DNA of 64,000 nucleotides, taken from assembly GCA_039820405.1 (NCBI GenBank), contig JBCBQC010000003.1, forward strand, positions 186,001-250,000, written 5' to 3'. The notes beneath the pieces are model-generated. The model made no database searches and had not been told where the DNA came from. It saw only the letters and a program-made list of their open reading frames with translations. The position numbers were made by a program, and so were the translations under genes. This document shows positions 1 to 8,752 of this stretch, piece by piece. Origin of the DNA: CALLVY01 sp937899855. GTDB taxonomy: Bacteria; Bacteroidota; Bacteroidia; Chitinophagales; Saprospiraceae. Within the stretch, counting starts at the first letter, position 1. Every line of letters starts with the position of its first letter.

Positions 1-1784
1 CCCTGCTGCGCCACCAAGTTCTTGGCAATCGACAAGCCCAAACCCGTACCTTCGTACAAGCGCTCTTTCTGACGGATGCGAGTAAAGGTATCAAAAACCG
101 CTCCTAACTTGTCTTCGGGAATGCCAATCCCCGAATCCTGAACCTCAAACCGCAGGCGGACCCAATCCTTGGTCTCGGTCAGCAAACGAACCCGTACCCG
201 TACAAAACCCGCATCGGTAAACTTGACCGCGTTGCCCACCAAGTTGTACAAAATCTGGTTGAGCCGCAGCTTGTCCCCGATCAGGACCGGACACACCTCG
301 GGGCTGATGTCGAGTTGGAAGTCCAAATCCTTTTCCTTGATCTTGTAGCGCATCACCTTCTCCATGTTGTCGAGCAACATGGGCAACTCGAAAGCTTTAT
401 TCTCAAAGACGATCTTGCCATTCTCCAGGGTCGAAATCTCCAGGATGTCGTTGATGATACCCAGTAGGATTTCGGAAGACTGCTTGATCGAAGAAATGTA
501 ATTGTGTTGCTCCTCGTTCAGATCGGTTTGGATCACGAGGTTGCTCATCCCCAGCACGGCGTTCATCGGCGTCCGCATTTCGTGGCTGATACTGGCGATA
601 AACTGCTCCTTCATCTTGGCCGAACGCTCGGCCACGTCGCGGGCTTTGCGCAGCTCCTCGGCCTGCTTCTGCTCCGTCAAATCGCGCAGCACCGCATTGT
701 AGCCCTCCAGGTCACTCGACTCGGGGATGGTGGCGGTAATTACGCAGTGACGCTCGTGACCATCCTTGCGGCGGATGGTGAATTCAAAATCCTTGACGAC
801 CTTCTGGCTGCGCAGCAATTCCAAGAACAAATCCCGCCGCTCGTCGGGCACATACAGTTGATGCACGTCCATCTCCGCCAATTCCGCACGGCTGTAACCA
901 AACAGCTCCGCCGTAGAATCATTGAAGTCGATAAAATGGCCGTCAAAAGTACAGATGTAAATCGCATCTTTCGACTGGGTAAACACCTCTTGGTAACGCT
1001 CCTGGCTCTTGATCATGGCCTGCTCGGCCAACTTGCGGTTGGTGATGTCCTGTACAATGCCGTGGATGACGACCTTACCATTGATCGACGTCTGGAGCTT
1101 GCATTCGATAAAAGCGTAACGCCGGGTACCATCCTCGCGATGAACCTCGATGTCCTTGTTGAGCTTGCCCTCCGGCATCATCTGTTCCTTGAGGATACAA
1201 AAAACGTGAAAGGGATGATTGGGATCCTGAATGTCTTCGTAGGTAAATACCGTCTTGCGGGGCGTGTAGCCAAAGATCCGGTAAATTTCATCCGAGGCGG
1301 TAAACTCACAGTGGTGGGCATCGAGGACCCAGTTGCCGATGTGGGCGATGCGTTGGGTTTCTTCCAAGCGCTTGAGTACACTGTTCCGTTCGATCGAATA
1401 GCGCAGCGACTTGGCCAGCAATTCCGCATCGAAAGCCCCCTTAATCAGAAAATCCTGGGCGCCCGCCTTCACCGCATTGATCCCCAAGCTCTTGTCGGAA
1501 AGTCCGGTGAGCACGATGACGTTGTTGTCGGGATATTTTTCCAACAAGCGCTCCAGCGTCTCGAAGCCCCGGCTGTCGGGCAGGGTCAGGTCGAGCAGGA
1601 TGGCTGCGTAATTGCCTTCCGCCAGGGCGGCCAGCCCGTCGTTGAGGGTGGTCCGATTATCAATCTTGCAGTGTAGCAAATCGGATTCGCCCAGGAGCAG
1701 TTCGACCAGACGCGCATCACCGGGATTGTCCTCGATGAGCAGGATGTGGTTGAAAGACTCTACGTGATTTTGTTCGTCGGGCAT
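1..1784 (-). CDS. response regulator-PAS-PAS-histidine kinase (3' end cut by window edge)
   Basis: I read this frame from the ATG at 1784 to the window edge without a stop (594 codons), so the protein is truncated here. Residues 12-130 form a receiver domain with acidic pair E18/D19, phosphoacceptor D65, T93 and K115. Two PAS/PAC units follow (about 145-255 and 262-375). Next come a HisKA domain with phosphorylated His401 in SISHEMRTPMNAV and a HATPase domain with an N box (NLVGNAVKFTD, about 514), G1 box DSGIGI (550) and G2 box GTGLGLSIAKNL (579). No membrane segment is visible, so it is probably a cytoplasmic sensor. An N-terminal receiver means it may itself be a phosphorelay target. The ligand is unknown and no cognate regulator is in the window. 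More domains could lie beyond the edge. Confidence 0.93.
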   Translation of the reverse strand, partial: MPDEQNHVESFNHILLIEDNPGDARLVELLLGESDLLHCKIDNRTTLNDGLAALAEGNYAAILLDLTLPDSRGFETLERLLEKYPDNNVIVLTGLSDKSLGINAVKAGAQDFLIKGAFDAELLAKSLRYSIERNSVLKRLEETQRIAHIGNWVLDAHHCEFTASDEIYRIFGYTPRKTVFTYEDIQDPNHPFHVFCILKEQMMPEGKLNKDIEVHREDGTRRYAFIECKLQTSINGKVVIHGIVQDITNRKLAEQAMIKSQERYQEVFTQSKDAIYICTFDGHFIDFNDSTAELFGYSRAELAEMDVHQLYVPDERRDLFLELLRSQKVVKDFEFTIRRKDGHERHCVITATIPESSDLEGYNAVLRDLTEQKQAEELRKARDVAERSAKMKEQFIASISHEMRTPMNAVLGMSNLVIQTDLNEEQHNYISSIKQSSEILLGIINDILEISTLENGKIVFENKAFELPMLLDNMEKVMRYKIKEKDLDFQLDISPEVCPVLIGDKLRLNQILYNLVGNAVKFTDAGFVRVRVRLLTETKDWVRLRFEVQDSGIGIPEDKLGAVFDTFTRIRQKERLYEGTGLGLSIAKNLVAQQ

Positions 1785-1955
1785 GGCGGTTCTTTCCGTG
1801 GTACTGGAGCTGGAGAAGCCGAATCGATTTTCGCTAAAGTATTGATTATTCAAGGCCGAAGGATTGTAGCGTTCGTAATGGGAATATTCAATGGAATACT
1901 TAGCAAAAAGTTGACCAATTTACGAAAGCCCCCGCAAAGCAACAAGCCCTCAACA

Positions 1956-2288
1956 CTACTTGCGCGGTAAAAAGGCAAAGTTCGCTCCCGCCTCGGTGAT
2001 CAGAAACAAACAGACAAAGGCGGTGGGATCTTTGTACACCTCGCGAAAATTCTCGATCCGATCGGCCGTAATCAGGCCTTTGGTAGCAAATTCTTCTAGG
2101 GAGGAGGCGTTGAACGACCACTCGTTGGCCGGACGCTCAAGTAGGGGCAGGCCAATGGCAATTTCGCCTTTGTAGGTCACGAAGATGGGGTATTTGGACA
2201 CTTCCTGATCTAGGATGGTATCGGCTGCCTTGGCGAGGGTCGGGACCCAGGGGGTCAGTTCGTTGGCCAGTTGTTCGTATGCGTTCAT
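1956..2288 (-). CDS. hypothetical protein, 110 aa
   Basis: A small cytoplasmic protein without signal peptide or membrane segment. It starts at an ATG 18 bp after the rlmD stop codon on the same strand, so it is probably co-transcribed with rlmD. The sequence looks like a compact folded domain: amphipathic N-terminus, a beta-rich centre with FVTYKGEIAIG, and a C-terminus ending in FAFLPRK. I do not recognise the family. Reading length, spacing and codon use like its neighbours support a real gene. Confidence 0.7.
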   Translation of the reverse strand: MNAYEQLANELTPWVPTLAKAADTILDQEVSKYPIFVTYKGEIAIGLPLLERPANEWSFNASSLEEFATKGLITADRIENFREVYKDPTAFVCLFLITEAGANFAFLPRK

Positions 2289-2306
2289 AGTTTGGCGTCG
2301 GAGGAA

Positions 2307-3770
2307 TTAAAAGGGGGCCCAGAGGTGGTTCAGTTCGTCGAGGCGTGTTTTCCAGGCCGGGGTGGGCCGCAGGCGGAGCAGGGCCACCGTTTCGATGTGG
2401 TGGGTGTGGGGAAACATATCGACGGGTTGGACCTTGACGACCTCGTATTTTTCTTTGAGTGCGATCAAGTCGCGAGCCTGGGTGCCGGGATTGCAGCTGA
2501 CGTAGACGATCCGGGGAGCGGCCAGCTTGAGCAACAATTTGACCACCCGGGGGTGCATCCCCGCACGGGGCGGATCGGTGATTACGAGGTCGGGCTTACC
2601 GTGCTCTTCGGCAAACGCGTCGGTCAAGATATTCTTGACATCCCCCGCGTAAAAAACCGCATTGTCGACCCCATTGCGCTGGGCATTGTCGATGGCGTCT
2701 TCAATCGCCGGCGCCACCTCTTCGATGCCTACTACCTGCCGGCAGCGACTGGCGATGTACAGGGCGATACTACCGATGCCGGTGTAGAGGTCGTAGACGT
2801 TTTCGGTGCCCCGCAGCTCGGCAAATTCTACCACCTTGTCGAACAGGCGAACGGCCTGATTGGTATTGGTTTGGAAAAAGGATTTGGGTCCAATGCGGAA
2901 GCGCACTTGGCCGAGGTCCTCCTCTACGTAGCCCTTGCCGTAGTAAGTCTGGATGGGCAGGTCGAGGATAAAGTCATTTTGCTTTTCGTTGATGCAATAG
3001 TGGAGCGAGGTCACCTCCGGCAGACGTTCGAGTAAGCCATCGAGGTAGGCCCGCCGCTGGGTCTCGTCTTCGCGCCCGAAGGAGGCGATGATCATCACCT
3101 CATTGAGGCTGGTGATGCGCATCATGATGTGACGGACAAAGCCGGTGTGATCGCGCATGTTGTAAAACTCCAGCCCCAGTTCGATGGCCAGGGCCTTGGC
3201 GGTATTGCGAATTTTGTTGGAAGGCTCCTGCTGTAAGAAGCAGTGTTTGATGTCGACGATTTTGTCAAAAGCGCGGGCCCGGTGGAAGCCCAAGACGTCC
3301 TCTACATTGGAGGTCTTGCTGGCGATTTCTTCCTTGGTCAGCCAGCGGCGATTGGAAAAGGTAAACTCCAGTTTGTTGCGGTAGTACGTCGTCTTGAGGC
3401 TGGGGAGGATGGGTAAAAACTCGCCAACCTCCACCTTGCCGATCCGGATGAGGGCATTCATCACCACATCCTGCTTGTGCTTGAGCTGGCTTTCGTAGGC
3501 TAGGTTTTGCCACTTACAGCCCCCACAGGCCCCAAAATGCTGGCAAAAAGCATCGATGCGCTCTTCGGAATACCGGTGAAAATGACTGGGGAAACCCTCG
3601 CGAAAGCCCCGCTTTTGCTTGGTCACCACCACGTCGACCAAATCCCCGGGGACCGTGTTTTCCACAAACACCACTTGCCCCTCTGCATCGCGACCGACAC
3701 AGCGCCCCTTGTCTGCCACACCCGTGATTTGAATCATGGGCAGGAGCTTTTTCTTTCCTTTTCTTGCCAT
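2307..3770 (-). CDS. rlmD: 23S rRNA (uracil-5-)-methyltransferase, RlmD/RumA type
   Basis: A 487-aa SAM-dependent RNA methyltransferase of the TrmA/RumA family, expected to methylate a uridine of 23S rRNA. A TRAM RNA-binding domain occupies about 12-70. Iron-sulphur ligands follow in CQHFGACGGC (C-x5-C-x2-C, near residue 80). The C-terminal Rossmann methyltransferase has the SAM loop DLYTGIGSIALYIA, the ITDPPRAGMHP motif, and the catalytic cysteine in YVSCNPGTQARDL. Length is normal for the family. A TATCTTTG promoter box lies 56 bp upstream, and the 110-aa gene follows 18 bp downstream. Whether it modifies U1939 or U747 cannot be told by eye. Confidence 0.93.
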   Translation of the reverse strand: MARKGKKKLLPMIQITGVADKGRCVGRDAEGQVVFVENTVPGDLVDVVVTKQKRGFREGFPSHFHRYSEERIDAFCQHFGACGGCKWQNLAYESQLKHKQDVVMNALIRIGKVEVGEFLPILPSLKTTYYRNKLEFTFSNRRWLTKEEIASKTSNVEDVLGFHRARAFDKIVDIKHCFLQQEPSNKIRNTAKALAIELGLEFYNMRDHTGFVRHIMMRITSLNEVMIIASFGREDETQRRAYLDGLLERLPEVTSLHYCINEKQNDFILDLPIQTYYGKGYVEEDLGQVRFRIGPKSFFQTNTNQAVRLFDKVVEFAELRGTENVYDLYTGIGSIALYIASRCRQVVGIEEVAPAIEDAIDNAQRNGVDNAVFYAGDVKNILTDAFAEEHGKPDLVITDPPRAGMHPRVVKLLLKLAAPRIVYVSCNPGTQARDLIALKEKYEVVKVQPVDMFPHTHHIETVALLRLRPTPAWKTRLDELNHLWAPF

Positions 3771-3825
3771 ATCTTATCTTAGTCCATTTACGAAGTGGGT
3801 AGAAAGTTAAGCCCTCAGCGAAGTA

Positions 3826-3833
3826 CAAAGATA
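3826..3833 (-). promoter_or_regulatory. Bacteroidota -7 box TATCTTTG for rlmD
   Basis: The minus strand reads TATCTTTG, an exact match to the Bacteroidota sigma-ABfr -7 consensus TAnnTTTG. It lies 56 bp before the rlmD ATG and after the end of the RDD gene. No clear -33 TTTG is visible at the usual distance. Confidence 0.5.
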
Positions 3834-3887
3834 GCGAAATTGCCTTGCTCTTCGCTTCATTTGGCCAAAAAACACCCCCGGCACCCC

Positions 3888-4625
3888 CTAGCGGGTCAGT
3901 ACGATGTAATCCTTGATCAGCGTCTTGAGGAAGCCAATTTTATCCTCGGGTACCCGCGGCAAATCCAGTTGCTGCTGAATGCGGGCCACCAGTTCGCGGA
4001 CGATCTGCCGGTGGGCCGCATTGGGGTACTTGCGGTAGCGGGAGATGACCGCCTTGATCAACAACATGTCTTCCTCGCTCAGCCGACGCACCTCGGGGTA
4101 CTGCGGTTCGTAATCCTCACGGGTATTGATTTTGAGGATGTCTTCCAGGCGAAAACGCAGGCTAAACTTGACGCGGATAACGGCCGTATTGGCGGTCATG
4201 TCGCCCAGTCGCTGCCGCTGGGCCGAGGCACTGATAAACAAAGTGGCCAGGGCACAGAAGGAGAGGAAAGTATCGATGAAGTGAAAAACCGCCCGGAGCA
4301 GGTAGTCACTCAGCCCGGGCTCCTGCCCGTCGAGCCGCACCACCTTGATGCCCATGGCCCGTTTGCCCCAGGATTGACCATCCGCCCACACTTCGGACAA
4401 CAAGTGGTAGGCGATAAACATCACCAGGGGCAGGGCCAGAATGACGGAGAAGGCCCAACCGTCTGCCAATCCACCTACGGTGTTGAAAAATAGGGTAAAA
4501 AGGGAAGCGTAGACGATCGTAATGATGACGGCGTCGATGAGGAAGGCCAGGAAGCGCTCCCACAGCGTGGCCAGTTCGTATTCAATGGTGACGTTTTGGG
4601 TCGTTCGGATCTCAATCGTTCGCAT
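3888..4625 (-). CDS. RDD family membrane protein
   Basis: A 245-aa inner-membrane protein. The RDD domain begins near residue 18 with LWERFLAFLIDAVII, which contains the family's Arg and Asp. Membrane segments lie at about 26-48, 58-78 and 115-135, and a cytosolic, charged C-terminal tail follows from about 150. The gene is divergent from the SpoIIM/MoxR operon that starts 155 bp away. In many Bacteroidota an RDD gene belongs to exactly this SpoIIM-DUF4129-DUF4350-MoxR-DUF58 set, which supports a joint role. The biochemical function of most RDD proteins is not established. Confidence 0.88.
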   Translation of the reverse strand: MRTIEIRTTQNVTIEYELATLWERFLAFLIDAVIITIVYASLFTLFFNTVGGLADGWAFSVILALPLVMFIAYHLLSEVWADGQSWGKRAMGIKVVRLDGQEPGLSDYLLRAVFHFIDTFLSFCALATLFISASAQRQRLGDMTANTAVIRVKFSLRFRLEDILKINTREDYEPQYPEVRRLSEEDMLLIKAVISRYRKYPNAAHRQIVRELVARIQQQLDLPRVPEDKIGFLKTLIKDYIVLTR

Positions 4626-4724
4626 AAGGACGGTAGTGGTTTGGTACTTCGCTAGGGTTTGTTAAGGCTTTGTAAACGCATTAGAGCGACTTGTATTTGT
4701 ACGAAAAAAATAATAAAATGGGAC

Positions 4725-4760
4725 TTTGTCAATTGGGAGCCGCTAAAAAATTTTACTTTG
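4725..4760 (+). promoter_or_regulatory. candidate promoter of the SpoIIM-MoxR-DUF58 operon
   Basis: TTTG at 4725-4728 and TTACTTTG at 4753-4760 are separated by 24 bp. They resemble a Bacteroidota -33/-7 pair with an imperfect -7 box. This would put the transcript start about 10 bp before the ATG at 4780. Confidence 0.35.
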
Positions 4761-4779
4761 CCTCCTTCATCCCATTCCA

Positions 4780-6630
4780 ATGCGCGAAACGAGCTTCATC
4801 AAACAGAACAAGGAGAAGTGGAAAGAGTTTGAGTCGATCTTGGAGAAAAAAGATAAAGACCCGGATAAACTAAACGACCTTTTCATCCAGATTACCGATG
4901 ATTTATCCTACTCCCGTACCTTCTATCCCAACCGCTCGGTACGGGTGTACCTCAACAATTTGGCGCAGCAGGTTTTCCACAGCATTTACAAAAATAAAAA
5001 GAGCCGTTTTAGTCGGCTGCTCTTCTTCTGGACCGACGAATTGCCCCAGTTGGTGTACGAATCGCGGCAGGCCTTTCGCCTGTCCTTCTTCACCTTTGTC
5101 CTGGCCCTGGCCATTGGGGCCCTGTCCAGCGCGATGGAGCCCGAGTTTTGCCGCGTCATCCTGGGCGACAGCTACGTCGACATGACCCTCGAAAACATCG
5201 AATCGGGCGACCCCATGGCGGTGTACAAAAGCGGGGGGCAGTTCAGCTCCTCCCTCGGCATTACCTTCAATAACGTTCGCGTGGCCTTTTTGACCTTCGT
5301 ACTGGGCGTCTTTTTCATCGTCGGCGCCGTCGCCATTCTCATCAGCAATGGCATCATGGTGGGTGCCTTCCAATACTTTTTCTACGAGCAGGGCTTGCTC
5401 CGCGAAAGTGCCCTCACCATCTGGATGCACGGGGCCCTGGAGATTTCCGCCATCGTGATCGCGGGGGCGGCGGGCATCACCATGGGCATGGGCCTGGTCT
5501 TTCCCGGTACCCTCACCCGCCTCAAAGCCTTCCAACTCTCCGCCCGACGAGGGCTCAAAATCATGATCGGCATCACCCCCATCATCATCCTGGCGGGCTT
5601 TATCGAAGGCTACCTCACCCGCTACACCGAAACGCCAGACTGGATTCGAGCCATTTTTATCCTCTCCTGCTTTGCCTTCATCATCAGCTACTTCGTCATC
5701 TACCCCGTCCAAAAAGCCCGTATGGGCTTCCGCCCCAACTTGGGTAGCCGGGGCCTGGGAGCCGACCAGCACAAAAGCGTCAAAGTCGGCCAGATCTTTA
5801 CCATCGGCGAGTTGTTTTCGGATATCTTCCTACTGTTTCGCAAACACCTCCGGCCCCTCCTCCTCAGTGCAGCGGGAGGCGCCGTGCTGTACTGCCTTTG
5901 TGTCTTTCCCTTTGTCCCGCTGGGAGCCGACGAGCCCTTCCGCATCCACGGCCTGGAAGACCTTTTGGCCCTCACCAGCATGACCCAGTTTTTTGCCGAA
6001 CCCGACCTCTACCAAACCTACGCCGCCAACTGGATCCAATACACCCTCGTCTGCTACGTCAGCCTCTACCTCGTGTACCGCGAAGTAGAGGATGCCAACC
6101 GCCAACGATCACTCCTGGACGTTGTCAAAATCGGGCTGGTCTGCCTTTTACTGGTCCTCTTTTTTAGCCTCACCGGTGGGCTGGGGCCCCTCCTCTTCTT
6201 ACTGGTAGCCCCGGTCACCCTAATCTGGATGTACACCTTCATCAGCGAAGGGCGTTCCTGGATGGCGGGCCTGTCGCGTTCGTTCACGCTCTTGCGCAGC
6301 CACTTTGGTCGGGTGCTGGGCCTATCGACCCTACTGGGCATCCTATCGCTGGTCCTTTTTTCAATTTTACACTCTTCCCTACTCTGGCTTTACGTCGAGA
6401 TGGTCACCTGGAATTTTTCGGTCGAGTCCGAATTGGCGCTCCGGCTCCAAACAATAATCGCTACCTTTATTGGGGTCTTTATGCTGGGGCTGATGGCCGA
6501 GATATTTTTACTCGGAATGGCCCTACAATACTACACCCTCCTGGAAATCCACGAGGCGCCACACCTGCTGGATCGCATCCAACAGATCGGTACGCGCCAA
6601 CGCATCCAGGGACTGGCCAAAGAGTACTAA
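4780..6630 (+). CDS. SpoIIM-like (stage II sporulation M family) multi-spanning membrane protein, extended
   Basis: First gene of a five-gene operon. Residues 1-310 resemble the SpoIIM/DUF95 family: a cytosolic N-terminus, then membrane segments at about 97-117, 170-195, 215-240 and 260-290. The conserved signature ALEISAIVIAGAAGITMG is near 222. The remaining half (about 350-610) adds a further block of helices, VLYCLCVFPFVPLG and several later ones. At 616 aa it is about twice the usual family length, so it looks like a fusion to a second membrane domain that I cannot name. The name reflects homology only; this is not a sporulating lineage. Stop-to-start spacing to the next gene is 13 bp. 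Confidence 0.85.
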   Translation: MRETSFIKQNKEKWKEFESILEKKDKDPDKLNDLFIQITDDLSYSRTFYPNRSVRVYLNNLAQQVFHSIYKNKKSRFSRLLFFWTDELPQLVYESRQAFRLSFFTFVLALAIGALSSAMEPEFCRVILGDSYVDMTLENIESGDPMAVYKSGGQFSSSLGITFNNVRVAFLTFVLGVFFIVGAVAILISNGIMVGAFQYFFYEQGLLRESALTIWMHGALEISAIVIAGAAGITMGMGLVFPGTLTRLKAFQLSARRGLKIMIGITPIIILAGFIEGYLTRYTETPDWIRAIFILSCFAFIISYFVIYPVQKARMGFRPNLGSRGLGADQHKSVKVGQIFTIGELFSDIFLLFRKHLRPLLLSAAGGAVLYCLCVFPFVPLGADEPFRIHGLEDLLALTSMTQFFAEPDLYQTYAANWIQYTLVCYVSLYLVYREVEDANRQRSLLDVVKIGLVCLLLVLFFSLTGGLGPLLFLLVAPVTLIWMYTFISEGRSWMAGLSRSFTLLRSHFGRVLGLSTLLGILSLVLFSILHSSLLWLYVEMVTWNFSVESELALRLQTIIATFIGVFMLGLMAEIFLLGMALQYYTLLEIHEAPHLLDRIQQIGTRQRIQGLAKEY

Positions 6631-6643
6631 ACAACAATCACCG

Positions 6644-7447
6644 ATGCCCAAGCTACTGTTCTACCTCCTGCTGCTGTCGAGCTTCCTCCTGGGGAACGGG
6701 CGCTGCCTCGTGGCGCAGGACTACGGTGAGGACGGGGACTACGGGGAAATCTACCCCCGGGAGGTGTACTACCAATCCGAACAAAACCGGCGCAACTTTT
6801 CCGAAGATCAATGGCGCGAAACCATCGAAGGCCTCGATTACAGTCGGCAGGTGCGGGGCGAGCGGCAGGAAGACGAAAACTTTTTTACCGACGGCAATAC
6901 CAATCGCGGCACCGACCGCCGCTACGAGGAACAGAACCGGGGGGGCACCTCGGCGGTTTGGGCGACGATCTTTAAATTTTTGGCCATCGCCATTGCGGTG
7001 GGAGTCATGGCCCTCTTGATCGCCCGCGTGCTGGGCCCGGAGGGATTGGGCAAGCCTCGGAGCCGACGCTTTGCCACCGAATTGGGTACGATCGACGTAG
7101 AACAGATCGAAGAAAACATCCACGAGTCGGATCTCGAACGCTATATTCACCAAGCCATTGCCCAGGGTGACTACCGGCTCGCCGCTCGCTTGTACTACCT
7201 CGCCATCATCAAGGAATTGTCCCTCCATGAAGCCATCCAGTGGAAGCGGGACAAGACCAACCGCGACTACCTCCGCGAGTTGGTGGGCCATCCGCTGCGC
7301 GACGAATTCCGCGCCCTCACCCTAGTCTTCGAACGCATCTGGTACGGTGACCGCGCTTTGGAAGAGGCGGACTTCCCACTACTCCAAGCACGTTTTGAAC
7401 AACTTTTACAGGCTACCAAAAAGACCACGGCCCCAACGGCCCGCTAA
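6644..7447 (+). CDS. DUF4129 domain membrane protein
   Basis: A 267-aa protein with an N-terminal signal or anchor (LLFYLLLLSSFLL), an acidic and Tyr-rich extracytoplasmic stretch, and a single membrane helix at about 105-128 (FKFLAIAIAVGVMALLIA). A cytosolic C-terminal DUF4129 domain follows at about 165-258, including ARLYYLAIIKEL and the closing FERIWYG. DUF4129 proteins accompany MoxR/DUF58/DUF4350 genes across phyla. Position, orientation and spacing (7 bp to the next gene) agree with one operon. Function is not established. Confidence 0.88.
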   Translation: MPKLLFYLLLLSSFLLGNGRCLVAQDYGEDGDYGEIYPREVYYQSEQNRRNFSEDQWRETIEGLDYSRQVRGERQEDENFFTDGNTNRGTDRRYEEQNRGGTSAVWATIFKFLAIAIAVGVMALLIARVLGPEGLGKPRSRRFATELGTIDVEQIEENIHESDLERYIHQAIAQGDYRLAARLYYLAIIKELSLHEAIQWKRDKTNRDYLRELVGHPLRDEFRALTLVFERIWYGDRALEEADFPLLQARFEQLLQATKKTTAPTAR

Positions 7448-7454
7448 ATAAATT

Positions 7455-8744
7455 ATGAACGACCGTCGACCATTTATCATCTTTGGAGTGGGCGCACTTT
7501 TGCTGCTGCTGTTCTTCCTGTTTATCCGCCAGGGAGGACGACGCTTCAATTGGATGGAGACCTACCAAGAAGACAGTCGGGAGCCCTACGGTACGATGGT
7601 CATCTACGACTTGTTGGAGGATTATTTTCCCGGTGAAGAATGGACCAAAATCGAGCAGCCGCTGGGAAAAGGTTTGACCGATACCGTTCCCGTGGGCAAT
7701 TACGTCTTCATTGGCGAAGCCGTTTATCTGGACTCGGCGAGTCTGAGCCAGTTGCTCCGTTTTGTGGAGCGGGGGGGCAATGCCTTTATCTCCAGTAAGA
7801 CCGTTCCCTACGACCTGATGTTCGAGGTGTACTACCAAGCCTGCAACGACCATTACTGGGACGATTACAGTCAGCAAATCGATACCTTCGCCAGCCTCAA
7901 CGTCGCCCATCCCGACCTCGCCGACAGCCTCGGTTTTGATTTCAAGTACCTCTACTACGGCGAAGTCCAACCCTACGACTGGCACTACATCGACAGCATG
8001 TACTTTTGCGATGAGGCCTACAGTATGGTGGAGTTGGGGGCTTACCAGGGGACGGGAGGCGAAGCCTACATCAACTTTGCCAAGATGCCGCTGGGGGAGG
8101 GCAATTTTTACCTGCACACCACCCCCCTAGCGTTTACCAATATCCAACTGCTCGACGAGCTGGGCCTGACCTACAGCGAGCAGGTGTTTTCGCACCTGGA
8201 AGACGGTCCCATCTACTGGGATGCGTACAGCGCAACCTCAGAACGGGTGGGGCGGCGGCGCAACCAAGCGGCGGGGTTTGGGGAGGACAGCCGTCCCTCA
8301 CAAGGGCCGCTGCAATACATTCTCAGTCAGCCGAGCTTGCGCTGGGCCTGGTACCTCATCCTGGCCCTGGGCCTGCTTTATTTCCTATTTCGCGCCAAAC
8401 GCCAACAACGGGTCATTCCCGTACTGGAGGCCAATACCAATACCTCACTGGCCTTTATCGCCACCATTGGTCGCCTCTATTTCCTACAGAACGATCACCG
8501 CAAGCTGTCCTTACAAAAGGTCCGGCTGTTTCGCAACTACATTCGCGAACGCTATCACCTGACGATCAGCCCGGAGGAGGAAAGCTTCGTGCCCAAATTG
8601 GCGGCCCGCTCGGAGGTAGCCGAGCAGCTCCTCCAAAAAATTGTCCTGATGAGTAAGAACATCACGGGCTCTTCTTTTGTCTCTGAAAAAACGATGGTTG
8701 AGTTTCACCAAACGCTCGACCGGTTTTATAAAACCTGCAAATAA
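7455..8744 (+). CDS. DUF4350 domain membrane protein
   Basis: A 429-aa protein with one helix at 7-23 and another at about 298-316. Between them lies an extracytoplasmic DUF4350 domain (about 35-240) containing GTMVIYDLLEDYFPGE and the FVERGGNAFISS motif typical of this GATase-like fold. The C-terminal about 110 residues are cytosolic and helical. It follows the DUF4129 gene by 7 bp and precedes the MoxR ATPase by 8 bp, so co-translation is likely. Family function is unknown; context suggests an envelope complex remodelled by the MoxR ATPase. Confidence 0.87.
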   Translation: MNDRRPFIIFGVGALLLLLFFLFIRQGGRRFNWMETYQEDSREPYGTMVIYDLLEDYFPGEEWTKIEQPLGKGLTDTVPVGNYVFIGEAVYLDSASLSQLLRFVERGGNAFISSKTVPYDLMFEVYYQACNDHYWDDYSQQIDTFASLNVAHPDLADSLGFDFKYLYYGEVQPYDWHYIDSMYFCDEAYSMVELGAYQGTGGEAYINFAKMPLGEGNFYLHTTPLAFTNIQLLDELGLTYSEQVFSHLEDGPIYWDAYSATSERVGRRRNQAAGFGEDSRPSQGPLQYILSQPSLRWAWYLILALGLLYFLFRAKRQQRVIPVLEANTNTSLAFIATIGRLYFLQNDHRKLSLQKVRLFRNYIRERYHLTISPEEESFVPKLAARSEVAEQLLQKIVLMSKNITGSSFVSEKTMVEFHQTLDRFYKTCK

Positions 8745-8752
8745 TTGCCTTC

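Noticed and set aside
504..1676. 390-codon plus-strand frame near the window start
   Set aside because: It is opposite the sensor kinase, whose receiver, PAS and kinase motifs are unmistakable in the other strand.
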